Assembly (NCBI RefSeq): GCF_900454025.1
Contig: NZ_UGQM01000001.1
Coordinates: 3,472,001-3,536,000, forward strand
Length of the DNA stretch: 64,000 nucleotides
DNA from: Mycolicibacterium gilvum
GTDB lineage: Bacteria > Actinomycetota > Actinomycetes > Mycobacteriales > Mycobacteriaceae
Direction: 5' to 3'
Shown piece after piece: positions 1 to 9,950 of this stretch. Each line of letters starts with the position of its first letter. Position 1 is the first letter of the stretch. The notes below the pieces were generated by a model. The model saw nothing but the letters and a program-made list of their open reading frames with translations, was not told the DNA's origin and did no database searches. Made by a program: the position numbers and the translations under genes.

Positions 1-2628
1 GTCACCCGCCGACATCGAGGAGGCGGTCCCGCCGGCGGCCGACGCGGCGCCCGCGGCGAGCGCGGAGGCGAGATCCCCGGTACTCGCCCAGCGGTGGATG
101 ACCGCGACGAACCCGGTGTCGGGCTCCCGGCTGTACGTGATGCGGTGCCGCTGTTCATCGGTGCGCAGATCGGCCCACAGCGCCCGGGTCCGGTTCAGCG
201 CCCGACGGAGGCGCCCGGTCGGAATGTCGGACCCGTCGCCCGGGCCCTGCCCGTCGCGGCGCGACTCGTAGATCACCGACGACAGCGCCGCGACGAGTTC
301 GGCGGCGTCGAGTTCCTCCCAGACACCGGCGCGCAGACACTCGGCCACCAGCAGGTCGCTCTCGCTGTAGATGCGCGACAGCAGGCGCCCGTCCTCGGTG
401 ACCGTCGGCGTGTCGCCCGGGGCGATGAAACCGCGTTCGGTCAGCAGGACCACGATCCGGTCGAAGGTGACCGCGAGCGAGTTCGTCGCCGAGGCGATCT
501 TCTTGCGCAGCTGTTCGTTGTCCCGCTCGATGCGCAGGTAGCGCTCCGCGACGCGGGCACGCTCCTCGCGGTCGTCGAGGCTGTGCGCCGAATGCGCCCG
601 CAGCCGGTTGCGCAGGGAGATCAACTCGGGATCGACGTCGCCGTCGACCGGGCCGCGGCCTCGGCGCCGCTGCGCCGACGGGACGTCCAGCGTGGCCGCC
701 GCCGACCGCAACGCCGAGGCGAGGTCGCGACGGGCCCGCGGATTGCGGTGCTCGACGTGTTTGGGCAGCGTCATCTTCCCGATCGGGCCTGCCGCCGCGC
801 CGTAGTCAGCGGAGGAGATCCGGCCCGCCCAGCGGTGTTCGGACAGCACCAGCGGGCGCGGGTCGTCGGCGTCGCGGGCCGGCTCCAACACCACCGCGAG
901 CCCACCGTGTTTGCCCTGGGAGATCGTGACGATGTCGCCGCGGCGCAGGGCCGCGAGCGCGTCGTTGATGGCCTGTCTGCGCTGCAGCCGCGACGCCCGC
1001 GACTGCGCGCGTTCGCGTTCGGAGATCTGGGCGCGCAGCCGGACGTAGTCGAGGATCGGCGCGTCGGGTCCGCCCATTTCGGCGGCGAGTTCGGCGAGCA
1101 TGCGTTCCCCGCGTTCGGCGCCTCGGACCAGCCCGACGACCGAGCGGTCGGCCTGATACTGCGCGAACGACCGTTCCAGCAGTCGGTGCGCCTGTGCGGG
1201 ACCCATCTGGTGGACCAGGTTGATGGTCATGTTGTAAGTCGGCGCGAACGAGCTGCGCAGCGGGAAGGTGCGCGTCGAGGCCAGACCGGCGACCTCCGCG
1301 GGATCGACATCAGGGTTCCACAGGACGACGGCGTGGCCCTCCACGTCGATGCCGCGGCGGCCCGCTCGGCCGGTGAGCTGGGTGTACTCCCCCGGCGTGA
1401 GCGGCATGTGCTGCTCGCCGTTGTACTTGACCAGACGTTCCAGCACGACCGTGCGGGCGGGCATGTTGATGCCCAGAGCCAGTGTCTCCGTGGCGAACAC
1501 GGCCTTCACCAGTCCGGCGGTGAAGAGCTCCTCGACGGTGTGGCGGAAGGTCGGCAGCATCCCGGCGTGGTGGGCCGCGATACCTCTGAGCAGCCCCTCG
1601 CGCCACTGGTGGAAATCGAGCACGACCAGGTCCGTGTCGTTGAGGTCGGCGGTGCGGCGATCGACGATCTCGGCGATGCGGGCCCGTTCCTCGTTCGTCG
1701 TCAGCCGCAACGACGACCGCAGGCACTGCTTGACCGCGGCGTCGCACCCGGCCCGGGAGAAGATGAACGTGATCGCCGGCAGCAGCCGGCTCTGCTCCAG
1801 CACCCCGATCACCTCGGCCCGCCCGGGTGTGCGGTACAGGCTGGGCTGCCGCCCCTGCCGGTCACGCCCCCGACCGCGCGGTTGCCAGTCGACCAGGCGT
1901 TCGGCCTCGCGGCGGTGCGCGATGTGGCGCAGCAACTCCGGATCGACGAGCAGATCGCGGCCGGACGGCCCGGATCCGCGATAGTCGAACAGGTCCAGCA
2001 GTCGCCTGCCGACCATCACGTGCTGCCACAGCGGCACCGGGCGATGCTCGTCGACGACGACGGTGGTGTCCCCGCGCACCGTCTTGATCCAGCCGCCGAA
2101 CTCCTCGGCGTTGCTCACCGTCGCCGACAGGCTCACCAGCCGGACCTCTTCGGGCAGGTGCAGGATCACCTCCTCCCACACCGCACCGCGCATGCGGTCG
2201 GCCAGGAAGTGCACCTCGTCCATCACCACATGGGAAAGCCCATGCAGCGCAGGGGAATCCGCATAGAGCATGTTGCGGAGCACCTCGGTGGTCATCACGA
2301 CGATGTCGGCGTCACCGTTGATGGCCTGGTCGCCGGTCAGCAGACCGATGCGTTCCGGGCCGTAGCGACGCACCAGGTCGTTGTGCTTCTGATTGCTCAG
2401 TGCCTTGATCGGGGTGGTGTAGAAGCACTTGCGCCCGGCCTCCAGCGCCAGATGCACCGCGAACTCGCCGACGACGGTCTTACCGGCGCCGGTGGGCGCG
2501 CAGACCAGCACCCCGTGTCCCTGGGCGAGCGCCTCGCACGCTCGACGCTGGAACCCGTCCAGCGAGAACGGCAGCAGCGCGGTGAAGGCGGTCAGGCTCT
2601 CCGGTGCCGGATCAGGTGGATTCGTCAT
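1..2628 (-). CDS. helY: ATP-dependent DEVH-box RNA helicase HelY (3' end cut by window)
   Basis: Superfamily 2 Ski2/Mtr4-like helicase, expected to unwind structured RNA in the cytoplasm. Translated from the minus strand, Walker A GAGKT lies at residues 47-51 and the DEVH box at 137-140, followed by a SAT motif (LSATVSN). The frame stays open to base 1, so the C-terminus lies outside; the visible 876 codons approach the usual length of about 900. I place the start at the ATG at 2628 ([10 protein letters not shown]). It overlaps the end of tatC by 17 bases, suggesting co-transcription with the Tat genes, the same order as Rv2094c-Rv2092c. The long open frame on the other strand is a GC-rich shadow. 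Confidence 0.93.
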   Translation of the reverse strand, partial: MTNPPDPAPESLTAFTALLPFSLDGFQRRACEALAQGHGVLVCAPTGAGKTVVGEFAVHLALEAGRKCFYTTPIKALSNQKHNDLVRRYGPERIGLLTGDQAINGDADIVVMTTEVLRNMLYADSPALHGLSHVVMDEVHFLADRMRGAVWEEVILHLPEEVRLVSLSATVSNAEEFGGWIKTVRGDTTVVVDEHRPVPLWQHVMVGRRLLDLFDYRGSGPSGRDLLVDPELLRHIAHRREAERLVDWQPRGRGRDRQGRQPSLYRTPGRAEVIGVLEQSRLLPAITFIFSRAGCDAAVKQCLRSSLRLTTNEERARIAEIVDRRTADLNDTDLVVLDFHQWREGLLRGIAAHHAGMLPTFRHTVEELFTAGLVKAVFATETLALGINMPARTVVLERLVKYNGEQHMPLTPGEYTQLTGRAGRRGIDVEGHAVVLWNPDVDPAEVAGLASTRTFPLRSSFAPTYNMTINLVHQMGPAQAHRLLERSFAQYQADRSVVGLVRGAERGERMLAELAAEMGGPDAPILDYVRLRAQISERERAQSRASRLQRRQAINDALAALRRGDIVTISQGKHGGLAVVLEPARDADDPRPLVLSEHRWAGRISSADYGAAAGPIGKMTLPKHVEHRNPRARRDLASALRSAAATLDVPSAQRRRGRGPVDGDVDPELISLRNRLRAHSAHSLDDREERARVAERYLRIERDNEQLRKKIASATNSLAVTFDRIVVLLTERGFIAPGDTPTVTEDGRLLSRIYSESDLLVAECLRAGVWEELDAAELVAALSSVIYESRRDGQGPGDGSDIPTGRLRRALNRTRALWADLRTDEQRHRITYSREPDTGFVAVIHRWASTGDLASALAAGAASAAGGTASSMSAGD

Positions 2629-3556
2629 CGACCACAACGCGCGAGGGAGCAGGAACCGCCGTCGGGGCGTCGATGGACTCGGCCGGACCGATCGGTGAGG
2701 CCTCGTCGTCGGGCACGTCGTCGAGGGCGGCGCGGCGGGCCTTGCGCTTGTCGCTGATCCGCGCGACCTGGATCGCGACCTCCATCAGCGCCGTCATCGC
2801 CAGCGCGAGCGCCAGCATCGAGAACGGATCCGAACCGGGGGTGACGAACGCGCAGAACACGAACAGACCCATGATCAGGCCGCGACGCCACGCCTTGAGC
2901 CTCTCGTAGGTCAGGATGCCGACGAGGTTGAGCATGATGATCAGCAGCGGGAACTCGAAGCTGATCCCGAACACCAGCAGCAGATTGATCAGGAATCCGA
3001 AGTACTGATCGCCCGAGAGCGCCGTCACCTGGACGTCGCTGCCCACCGTCAGCAGGAAGCCCAGGGCGGTGGAGAGCACGACGTAGGCCAGGATCGCGCC
3101 CGCGACGAACAGGATCGCCCCCACCATCACGAAGGCGACCGCGAACCGGCGCTCCTTGGCGTACAGGCCAGGGGTGATGAACGCCCACACCTGGTAGAGC
3201 CACACCGGACAGGCCATCACGACGCCCGCGGTCATGGCCACCTTGAGTCGCAGCATGAACTGGTCGAACGGCGCGGTCGCCAGCAGGCGGCATTCGCCGT
3301 CGGGCGTGATCGAGGCGCGCGCGGAGTCGGGCAGCGCACAGTACGGGCCGCGCAGCCAGTCGCCGAGGCTGGGCAGCCCCAGGAAGCCGTTGCTGTACCA
3401 GAGAAAGCCGAGGACCGAGGTGGCCAGCACCGCGAGGACGGCGATCAGCAGTCGGCTGCGCAGCTCGGTCAGGTGGTCGACCAGCGACATGGTGCCGTCG
3501 GGGTTGACCCGGGACCGCCGCCGGCGGGGATCGAGCTTCTTGAAGAGTCCGGGCAT
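2612..3556 (-). CDS. tatC: Sec-independent protein translocase TatC
   Basis: Polytopic core subunit of the twin-arginine translocase. It recognises RR signal peptides and with TatA moves folded proteins across the plasma membrane. The 314-residue protein carries the TatC signature [14 protein letters not shown] near residues 24-37 and about six hydrophobic segments, then a long charged cytoplasmic tail typical of actinobacteria. The start is the ATG at 3556. It lies 94 bases downstream of tatA in the same direction and overlaps helY. The leader between tatA and tatC has an exact 15-base tandem repeat and a strong hairpin, listed separately. Identification is firm. Confidence 0.96.
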   Translation of the reverse strand: MPGLFKKLDPRRRRSRVNPDGTMSLVDHLTELRSRLLIAVLAVLATSVLGFLWYSNGFLGLPSLGDWLRGPYCALPDSARASITPDGECRLLATAPFDQFMLRLKVAMTAGVVMACPVWLYQVWAFITPGLYAKERRFAVAFVMVGAILFVAGAILAYVVLSTALGFLLTVGSDVQVTALSGDQYFGFLINLLLVFGISFEFPLLIIMLNLVGILTYERLKAWRRGLIMGLFVFCAFVTPGSDPFSMLALALAMTALMEVAIQVARISDKRKARRAALDDVPDDEASPIGPAESIDAPTAVPAPSRVVVDDEST

Positions 3557-3571
3557 CTGCTCAGGGGCCTA

Positions 3572-3601
3572 GTTGCTGCTCACAGGGTTGCTGCTCACAG
3601 G
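3572..3601. repeat. 15-base perfect tandem duplication upstream of tatC
   Basis: The unit GTTGCTGCTCACAGG occurs twice back to back. Read in the tatC direction the repeats give a nine-codon open frame starting GTG and ending TAG 12 bases before the tatC ATG. It may be a leader or just a recent slippage event. Confidence 0.6.
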
Positions 3602-3612
3602 CACGACATCAC

Positions 3613-3634
3613 GGACGCGGCCGTAGCCGCGTCC
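3613..3634. other. Perfect 9-bp hairpin between tatA and tatC
   Basis: The arms GGACGCGGC and GCCGCGTCC enclose a CGTA loop. In the tatA-to-tatC direction no T-run follows, so this looks like a processing or partial attenuation structure that could set the TatA:TatC ratio, rather than a full terminator. The function is inferred. Confidence 0.45.
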
Positions 3635-3650
3635 TGGGGAGATCGTCCGG

Positions 3651-3905
3651 TCAGGCCGGGCGTTTGTCGGAGTTGGACGACGTCGACTGCGTCGAAGGAT
3701 CGACGACGACCCGCTCGGACGTGATCTGCTCGGGCTGATCCGACTTGGCCGCGTTCGAATCGGACTGCATCTCCTTGATCTCGGACTTGAAGATGCGCAT
3801 CGACTTGCCCAGCGAGCGCGCCGCGTCCGGCAGCTTCTTGGCACCGAACAGCAGGACGAACACGGCAATGACGATCAGCCAGTGCCAGGGTTGTAGACCA
3901 CCCAA
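3651..3905 (-). CDS. tatA: Sec-independent protein translocase TatA
   Basis: Pore-forming subunit of the Tat system, 84 residues. It has a single N-terminal membrane helix (residues 7-20), the hinge motif [16 protein letters not shown], then an amphipathic helix and an acidic polar tail. The start is an unusual TTG at 3905. It is preceded by a strong ribosome site GGAGGT eight bases upstream, and the homologous protein begins at the matching MGxLxPWHW position. It is the first Tat gene here, followed by tatC. pafC lies 30 bases upstream in the same direction, so the two may be co-transcribed. Confidence 0.95.
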   Translation of the reverse strand: MGGLQPWHWLIVIAVFVLLFGAKKLPDAARSLGKSMRIFKSEIKEMQSDSNAAKSDQPEQITSERVVVDPSTQSTSSNSDKRPA

Positions 3906-3935
3906 TTTGGTTACCTCCAGACGTCTGCGGTCAGC

Positions 3936-4922
3936 TTACTCGCCGGGCGCGTCGATGCCGACCCGATAGGCCTGCAGCGCGGCGGCGGCCGTCTGCCGGA
4001 CACGGTCGGCGAGATCAGGCGGTTCGAGCACGCGCACCGCCGCCCCGAAGCCGAGCACGAACCGCGTCATCCACTGGTCCGACGCGTACGTCATCGTCGC
4101 CTCGCAGGAACCGTCGGGAAACTCGGTGCGCACCCGCAGCGGGTAGTAGTCGAACATCCACGCCGCGGAACGGTCGATCAGCAGCGTCGCCGTCGGCAGC
4201 GACGGATCCGCGGTGTCCGGATCGAACAGCGACGTGTCGGGTCCCGACTGCACGGCGGGCGGCGGCGGCACCGCGGGCTCGTCGAGCACGCGCGCGTCGA
4301 CGATCCGGTCGAACCTGAACAGCCGTACCGCCTCTGCGGTCCGGCACCACGCCTCCAGGTAGCTGTGGTCGGCGACGAGCACCACGCGGATCGGGTCGAC
4401 CACCCGGCTCGACAGCATGTCGTGGGACGCCGAGTAGTACTCGATGGCCAGCGCCCTGTCGTCGCGCACCGCGGTCCGCACGGCCGCCGCGGCCTCGCTC
4501 TCCAGCGGTGCCGGCTCCTCGACGGCCGCGCCCTCGACTCCGTGGCCGACGGTGCCGGCCGCAGACTCGATCTTCGCGATCGCGCTGCGCGCGGCCTCGG
4601 GATCGACCATTCCCGGCACGTCGACCAACGACCGCAGCGCCACCAGTACCCCGGTGGCTTCCGGCGAGGTCAGCCGCAACGGGTGGTCGATGCCCGCGGA
4701 GAACGTGACCTCGATGGTGTCGCCGGAGAACTCGAAGTCGATCAGGTCGCCGGGCCCGTAGCCGGGCAATCCGCACATCCACAGCTGGTTGAGGTCCTCC
4801 CGCAGCTGCTTGACGCTGACGCCGAGATCCTCGGCGGCTTCGGTGTAGGTGATCCTCGGGTTGGCCTGGAAGTACGGGACCATGTTCAGCAGGCGTACCA
4901 GGCGGGCACTGATCGCGGTCAC
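3936..4922 (-). CDS. pafC: WYL-domain transcriptional regulator PafC
   Basis: Partner of PafB in the PafBC activator of the RecA-independent mycobacterial DNA-damage response. The 328-residue protein starts with a winged HTH (residues about 1-75, VTAISARLVRLLN), followed by a WYL ligand-binding domain and a WCX C-terminal region. The start is the GTG at 4922, whose GTGA overlaps the pafB stop, so translation is coupled. A longer open frame runs upstream through pafB but does not match the family. As in other mycobacteria it follows pafB and pafA, although the methyltransferase gene sits between pafB and pafA here. Confidence 0.93.
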   Translation of the reverse strand: MTAISARLVRLLNMVPYFQANPRITYTEAAEDLGVSVKQLREDLNQLWMCGLPGYGPGDLIDFEFSGDTIEVTFSAGIDHPLRLTSPEATGVLVALRSLVDVPGMVDPEAARSAIAKIESAAGTVGHGVEGAAVEEPAPLESEAAAAVRTAVRDDRALAIEYYSASHDMLSSRVVDPIRVVLVADHSYLEAWCRTAEAVRLFRFDRIVDARVLDEPAVPPPPAVQSGPDTSLFDPDTADPSLPTATLLIDRSAAWMFDYYPLRVRTEFPDGSCEATMTYASDQWMTRFVLGFGAAVRVLEPPDLADRVRQTAAAALQAYRVGIDAPGE

Positions 4923-5935
4923 AGCCGATCGGCCCCCTTGCCGGCCTCGACCGGCGCCAGGTGGGCCTCCAGCCGGGCGATGACGTCCTCGCGCAGAGAT
5001 TCCGGTTCCAGCACCAGCGCGTCGGCTCCGTAGCCGGCGACCTCCCTGGCGAGCCTGTCGAACATGCCGATGTCGACGCTGATCTCCTCCCCGGAACGCC
5101 CTCCGACCGTCCTCGGGCCGAGCACCGTGCCCTGGCGGCGCAACGCCGTGGCACGTCCGTCGGCGACCCAGACGGTCGCCTTGCCGGCGGCGGGCCACTC
5201 ACCGACCACCCTCGCGACGATGGCGCGCAGATCCACCCCGTCGGGTTTACGGACCACCCCGGTGGGGCCGGTCGGCATCACGTCCGCACCGATGCGGGAC
5301 AACCGGAAGGTCCGCACGTCGTCACGGTCGCGGTCGTGTCCGACGACGTACCAGCGGCCACGATCGGTGACCACGCCCCACGGTTCCAGCGTGCGGGTGA
5401 CATACGGCTCGCTGCGCGCGGGGCGGTAACTGAACGTCACCGCCCGCCCGGAGTCGATGGCGCTCAACAGGATTCCGAGCACCTCCTCGGAGCCCCGGAG
5501 GCCGGGCAGCGCAGCGGTCGAGGTGATCGCCACATCGCCGTCGGGGGCCTCGACCTCGATGCCGGCCGCCCGCAGTTTCAGCAGGGCGCCCTGGGTGGCC
5601 GTGATCAGCTCCGGGGACTGCCACAGCTGGGTCGCGACGGCGACCGCGGCCGCCTCGTCGGGGGTGAGTTCCACCGCGGGAAGCGCGTAGGCCTCTCGGT
5701 TGATGCGGTAGCCCTCCGCCGGATCCGACGAGGACGCCCGCCCGGTCTCCAGCGGGATGCCGAGGTCGCGCAGTTCGTTCTTGTCGCGTTCGAACATCCG
5801 CGAGAACGCCTCGTCGCTGGCCGCACCGGAGTAGCCGTAGACGGTCTCGCGGATCCGGTCTGCGGTGATGAAGGACCGCGTCGAGAGCAACGCGATGACA
5901 AGGTTCATCAACCGTTCGACTTTCGAGATCGCCAC
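4919..5935 (-). CDS. pafB: WYL-domain transcriptional regulator PafB
   Basis: First subunit of the PafBC transcription activator. The 338-residue protein has an N-terminal HTH (ISKVERLMNLVIALLSTR, residues 3-20), a WYL domain and a C-terminal WCX segment. I chose the GTG at 5935 because the family begins M-x-x-SKVERLxNL; an in-frame ATG at 5998 would add 21 atypical residues and nearly touch the divergent gene. It overlaps pafC by four bases. The divergent methyltransferase begins 71 bases away, leaving a short shared promoter region. Confidence 0.92.
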   Translation of the reverse strand: MAISKVERLMNLVIALLSTRSFITADRIRETVYGYSGAASDEAFSRMFERDKNELRDLGIPLETGRASSSDPAEGYRINREAYALPAVELTPDEAAAVAVATQLWQSPELITATQGALLKLRAAGIEVEAPDGDVAITSTAALPGLRGSEEVLGILLSAIDSGRAVTFSYRPARSEPYVTRTLEPWGVVTDRGRWYVVGHDRDRDDVRTFRLSRIGADVMPTGPTGVVRKPDGVDLRAIVARVVGEWPAAGKATVWVADGRATALRRQGTVLGPRTVGGRSGEEISVDIGMFDRLAREVAGYGADALVLEPESLREDVIARLEAHLAPVEAGKGADRL

Positions 5936-6006
5936 GGCTACGAGCTTAAGGCGCGCGAGGAATCCTTTTCGACAGGCGATGTGCGCGTCCGGGCACAATC
6001 GGTGCG

Positions 6007-6603
6007 ATGAGCACCAGATGGCAGCAGTCCGACAGACCCCGCGGCGAGGACTACGACGCGCGGTGGAAGCGCCTCGCGGCGTCCGGCGCGTCGGTACACG
6101 GCGAAGCCGACCTCATCGAGGCGCTGCTGCGCGAGGGCGGCGGGACGCGCGTACTCGACGCCGGCTGCGGAACCGGCAGGGTCGCAATCGAACTCGCGGC
6201 CCGCGGATTCGACGTCGTCGGGCTGGACGCGGATCCGACCATGCTGGAGACGGCGCGCGCCAAGGCCCCGCGATTGCGGTGGATCGAGGCCGACCTCGTC
6301 GACACCGACGACCACCTGGACGAGACGTTCGACGTGGTCGCGCTGCCGGGCAACGTGATGATCTTCCTGGACCGCGGCACCGAAGCCGCCGTCGTCGCCG
6401 CGCTGGCGCGCCGGCTGGCGCCCGGCGGGCTGCTGGTCGCCGGTTTCCAGCTGGGCACGGGACGCCTGACTCTGGACCGCTACGACGAGATCACGGCCAC
6501 GGCGGGCCTGGAACTGGTCGATCGTTGGGCCACCTGGGACCGACAGCCCTACGACGGCGGCGACTATGCGGTCAGCCTGCACCGGCTCACATGCTCGCGA
6601 TGA
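6007..6603 (+). CDS. Class I SAM-dependent methyltransferase
   Basis: The 198-residue protein has a complete class I methyltransferase core: motif [11 protein letters not shown] near residues 48-57, an acidic residue closing strand 2 (GLDADP), and motif III-like EADLVDTDD. No substrate-specific domain is recognisable; size and fold resemble small-molecule ubiE/type 11-12 enzymes. It is divergent from pafB and its 3' end overlaps the 3' end of pafA by 17 bases tail to tail. This separates pafA from pafBC in transcription, unlike M. tuberculosis. The substrate is unknown. Confidence 0.88.
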   Translation: MSTRWQQSDRPRGEDYDARWKRLAASGASVHGEADLIEALLREGGGTRVLDAGCGTGRVAIELAARGFDVVGLDADPTMLETARAKAPRLRWIEADLVDTDDHLDETFDVVALPGNVMIFLDRGTEAAVVAALARRLAPGGLLVAGFQLGTGRLTLDRYDEITATAGLELVDRWATWDRQPYDGGDYAVSLHRLTCSR

Positions 6604-7945
6604 GCCTCTTGACCCTCTCGTCGACCGAGCGGAACGGATCCTTGCACAGCACCGTGCGCTGCGCCTGATCGTTGAGCTTGAGGTGCACCCAGTCGACGGT
6701 GAAATCCCGTCCGGCTTCCTGGGCGGCGCTGATGAACTCACCGCGCAGCTTGGCCCGGGTGGTCTGCGGCGGGGTGTTGACCGCCGCCTCGATCTCCTCG
6801 TCGGTGGTGATCCGCGCCGCCAGGCCCTTGCGCTGCAGCAGGTCGAACACGCCGCGACCGCGCTTGATGTCGTGGTAGGCGAGGTCGAGCTGGCTGATCT
6901 TCGGGTCGGACAGCTCCATGTTGTAGCGGTCCTGATAGCGCTGGAACAGCTTGCGCTTGATCACCCAGTCGATCTCGGTGTCGACCTTCGCGAAATCCTG
7001 ACTCTCGACGGCGTCGAGTTGGCGGCCCCACAGATCCACCACCTGCTCGATCTGGGTGTTGGGTTCGCGCGACTGCAGGTACTCCACCGCGCGGGCGTAG
7101 TACTCGCGCTGGATGTCCAGCGCGCTGGCCTGCCGCCCTCCGGCCAGCCGCACCGGCCGCCGGCCGGTCAGGTCGTGGCTCACCTCGCGGATCGCGCGGA
7201 TCGGGTTGTCCAGCGAGAAATCGCGGAACGCCACACCCGCCTCGATCATCTCCAGCACCAGCGAGGCCGAACCGACCTTGAGCATCGTGGTGGACTCGCT
7301 CATGTTCGAGTCGCCGACGATGACGTGCAGACGGCGGTACTTCTCGGCGTCGGCGTGCGGTTCGTCGCGGGTGTTGATGATGGGGCGGGACCGGGTCGTC
7401 GCCGAGGAGACGCCCTCCCAGATGTGCTCGGCGCGCTGCGACAGGCAGAAGGTGGCCGCCTTCGGTGTCTGCAGGACCTTGCCCGCACCGCAGATGAGCT
7501 GGCGGGTGACCAGGAACGGCAGCAGCACGTCCGAGATCCGGGAGAACTCGCCGGCGCGCACGATCAGGTAGTTCTCGTGGCAGCCGTACGAATTGCCCGC
7601 CGAGTCGGTGTTGTTCTTGAACAGGTAGATGTCGCCGCCGATGCCCTCATCGGCCAGGCGCTGCTCGGCGTCGATGAGCAGGTCCTCCAGCACCCGCTCG
7701 CCGGCGCGGTCGTGGGTGACCAGCTGGATCAGGCTGTCGCATTCCGCGGTCGCGTATTCGGGGTGGCTGCCCACGTCGAGGTAGAGCCGGGCACCGTTTC
7801 GGAGGAACACGTTGCTGCTACGCCCCCACGACACGACCCGCCGAAAGAGATAGCGGGCGACCTCGTCGGGACTGAGGCGACGGTGGCCGTGGAACGTGCA
7901 GGTGACACCGAATTCGGTCTCGATGCCCATGATTCGTCGCTGCAC
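6587..7945 (-). CDS. pafA: Pup-protein ligase PafA
   Basis: Carboxylate-amine ligase that joins the C-terminal glutamate of Pup to substrate lysines with ATP, marking proteins for the mycobacterial proteasome. The start GTG at 7945 gives 452 residues, the usual length. The N-terminal motif IMGIETEFG carries metal-binding Glu9, and catalytic Asp57 lies in [13 protein letters not shown]; the TRDEPHAD motif typical of PafA/Dop is also present. An in-frame start upstream at 8074 adds unrelated sequence. Unlike most mycobacteria, pafA is separated here from prcA by about 15 kb including a choline operon. It is transcribed divergently from the 8059 gene. Confidence 0.97.
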   Translation of the reverse strand: MQRRIMGIETEFGVTCTFHGHRRLSPDEVARYLFRRVVSWGRSSNVFLRNGARLYLDVGSHPEYATAECDSLIQLVTHDRAGERVLEDLLIDAEQRLADEGIGGDIYLFKNNTDSAGNSYGCHENYLIVRAGEFSRISDVLLPFLVTRQLICGAGKVLQTPKAATFCLSQRAEHIWEGVSSATTRSRPIINTRDEPHADAEKYRRLHVIVGDSNMSESTTMLKVGSASLVLEMIEAGVAFRDFSLDNPIRAIREVSHDLTGRRPVRLAGGRQASALDIQREYYARAVEYLQSREPNTQIEQVVDLWGRQLDAVESQDFAKVDTEIDWVIKRKLFQRYQDRYNMELSDPKISQLDLAYHDIKRGRGVFDLLQRKGLAARITTDEEIEAAVNTPPQTTRAKLRGEFISAAQEAGRDFTVDWVHLKLNDQAQRTVLCKDPFRSVDERVKRLIASM

Positions 7946-8011
7946 CTCATCGAGACTACAAGTTGTCCGGCTCACAAGGCGGCCGGACACCCGGGATCGG
8001 CCGCGCAGGCC

Positions 8012-8020
8012 TGTGGATAA
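8012..8020 (+). promoter_or_regulatory. DnaA-box-like nonamer in the pafA leader
   Basis: TGTGGATAA is a perfect match to the reverse complement of the DnaA box TTATCCACA. It stands alone in the 113-base divergent region between pafA and the 8059 gene. A single copy may be chance, or a site where DnaA influences transcription. Confidence 0.3.
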
Positions 8021-8058
8021 CCCGGTCGGGGGCCCCTTCCGGTCTGCCAGCATGAGCC

Positions 8059-8337
8059 ATGGGGGAAATCGCATCTGTCGATCTGGACCGGTTGCAGGCC
8101 CTGGCCGAGCGCTTCCGCGACGTGGCGACGGACGTCGACGGCCTGCGCGTGCCCGGGCTCGACCCGGCGGAACTGCCGGGCGCGGCGGTGGGCCGGGTCG
8201 CCGTGGGTGAGCTGGTGTCGCCGGCCGTCAGCGCGGTGGTGCGGCGCCTGACCGAGTGGGCGTCGGCCGCCTGCGCGGCCGCCGAGTCGTTCCGCGACGC
8301 CGACGCCGGTCACGGAGAACGGTTCCTCCCCCGGTGA
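8059..8337 (+). CDS. Small helical protein, ESX-like partner of DUF1023 hydrolase
   Basis: A 92-residue, alanine- and arginine-rich, probably all-helical protein with no signal peptide or membrane helix. It has no strict WXG, but its size, central Gly/Pro turn and position directly before a WXG-type effector fit the small partner proteins of type VII secretion substrates. Its stop TGA overlaps the GTG of the next gene (GTGA), so production should be coupled. It is divergent from pafA. Family assignment is inferred from context; I do not recognise it by sequence. Confidence 0.7.
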   Translation: MGEIASVDLDRLQALAERFRDVATDVDGLRVPGLDPAELPGAAVGRVAVGELVSPAVSAVVRRLTEWASAACAAAESFRDADAGHGERFLPR

Positions 8338-9950
8338 GCCCGACGGTCTCCGCGGCGCGGCGGTGGCGGCCGGACGCGCTGCTCGAGCTCGCCGAGCAGT
8401 GTGACGATGCTGCCCGTCGCCTCTGCGACCACATCGACGACTCCGTCACCGCCGCCGACGCGAGCCGCGACTACTGGACCGGCGCCGCCGCCGACGCCGC
8501 CCGCGGCGCCGCACGGGGCATCGCCGCCGACGCCGCGAGGGCCGCACACCGTCTGGTCAACGCCTCCGCGGCCGCCCGCGACGGCGCCACCCAGATCGGC
8601 GCGGCCCGCGACGATGCCGTCGGGCAGGTCGACGACGCGATGGAGCACGGCTTCCTCGTCGCCGACGACGGGACGGTGACCGTCGGGGCAGATCCTGATC
8701 CTCTGCTGGTCGCCCTCGCCGGTGGCCGCGACACCCTCGCGGCCGACCTGCTGCAACTGCGCGCCGACGAGTTGAGCGTGCGCATCCCGGCCGCGCTGGA
8801 CCGGCTCGGTGCGGCCGACAGCGACGCCGCCGCCGATCTGGTCCGCGCGCTGACCGACACCGACCGGCCGGTCACGCCTGCGCCGACGGTGCCCGCCGGC
8901 GCCTGGCCGGTACCGTCCGGTGACGTCGTCGACGGGTGGCCGGCGATGAGCCAGGACAGGATCGCCGCTCAGGTCGCGGCGATGACCGACGATCAGCGCG
9001 CCCGGTTGATCGCCGAGTTCCCCCACCAGGTCGGCAACACCGACGGGGTTCCGTGGGACATGCGGGTCGCCGCCAACCGCACCAACATCGCCACGGCGAT
9101 CCTCGCCGAGTCGGCCGCCGACGCCCCCTCGCGGCGGCGGATCGCGTTCTACCGCAGCCTTCTCGGTGAGGTCGATGATCCGTCCGGCGACACCAGGATC
9201 GCGCGGCAGATCCTGGCCTTCGATCCCGGCCGGGCCTCGCTGGTGGAACTGCACGGCGACCTCGGCACCGCCCGCAGTGTCGCGGTGCTCGTCCCCGGGG
9301 TGAACACGACCGTCGAGGGTTCGGCGGCCAACGCCGCGACCGCGCGCAGGTTCGTGTCCGGATCGGACGGGCGCCTGGCGATGATCACCTATCTGGGCGG
9401 CCCCTTCCCCCAGGTGCACGACCCCGTCACCGCGGTGGCCGCCGCCGACCGGCGCTACGCGCTCGAGATGGCGCCTCGCCTGGTCGCGTTCAGCGAGGAC
9501 GTGGCCCGGCGCGTACCCGACAGCGTGCTGGTCACGGTGGTCGGCCACTCCTACGGCGGGTCGATCGTCGGGACCGCCGAAACTCTGGGCCTGACCTCGG
9601 ACCGCACGGTGTTCCTGGCCGCAGCGGGAGCCGGGGTCGGCGTGGACGACCCCGGCGACTGGCACAACCGCAACCCGCACGTGCAGAGGTACTCGATGAC
9701 GGCGCCGGGCGATTTCATCGAGTTGGTGCAGGGCATCCCCGGTGGTCCGCACGGCGCCGATCCGGACGAGATGGACGGAGTGATCGGCCTGCCCACAGGG
9801 TTCTACGACGACGGCGGGCTGGTGGCGGGTTGGGAGGCGCACTCCGGGATGCTGAACCGCCCGTCGGGTGCGTGGCGCACGATCCTCGACGTCCTCACCG
9901 GCGATCCGGGGACGCTCAGTTCCGCGTCGTCCATCCCAGCCGGCGGCTGA
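8334..9950 (+). CDS. WXG-type protein with C-terminal DUF1023 alpha/beta-hydrolase
   Basis: The 538-residue protein has an alanine-rich helical N-terminal domain with a W48-T-G50 motif, resembling WXG100/LXG heads. A linker region leads to an alpha/beta-hydrolase of the DUF1023 type (PGVNTTVEGSAAN; nucleophile elbow GHSYGGS with Ser406 predicted catalytic). Such heads dock proteins to type VII (ESX) secretion systems in actinobacteria, so this could be an exported lipase or esterase. No ESX core genes are in the window. The start is GTG at 8334, overlapping the partner gene. The 3' end overlaps the convergent IclR gene by 35 bases. Substrate and export are inferred. Confidence 0.82.
   Translation: MSPTVSAARRWRPDALLELAEQCDDAARRLCDHIDDSVTAADASRDYWTGAAADAARGAARGIAADAARAAHRLVNASAAARDGATQIGAARDDAVGQVDDAMEHGFLVADDGTVTVGADPDPLLVALAGGRDTLAADLLQLRADELSVRIPAALDRLGAADSDAAADLVRALTDTDRPVTPAPTVPAGAWPVPSGDVVDGWPAMSQDRIAAQVAAMTDDQRARLIAEFPHQVGNTDGVPWDMRVAANRTNIATAILAESAADAPSRRRIAFYRSLLGEVDDPSGDTRIARQILAFDPGRASLVELHGDLGTARSVAVLVPGVNTTVEGSAANAATARRFVSGSDGRLAMITYLGGPFPQVHDPVTAVAAADRRYALEMAPRLVAFSEDVARRVPDSVLVTVVGHSYGGSIVGTAETLGLTSDRTVFLAAAGAGVGVDDPGDWHNRNPHVQRYSMTAPGDFIELVQGIPGGPHGADPDEMDGVIGLPTGFYDDGGLVAGWEAHSGMLNRPSGAWRTILDVLTGDPGTLSSASSIPAGG

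Noticed and set aside
94..2757. Long open frame on the plus strand (887 codons)
   Set aside because: Antisense to helY; Arg/Gly/Pro-rich shadow without family motifs, caused by high GC at third positions.
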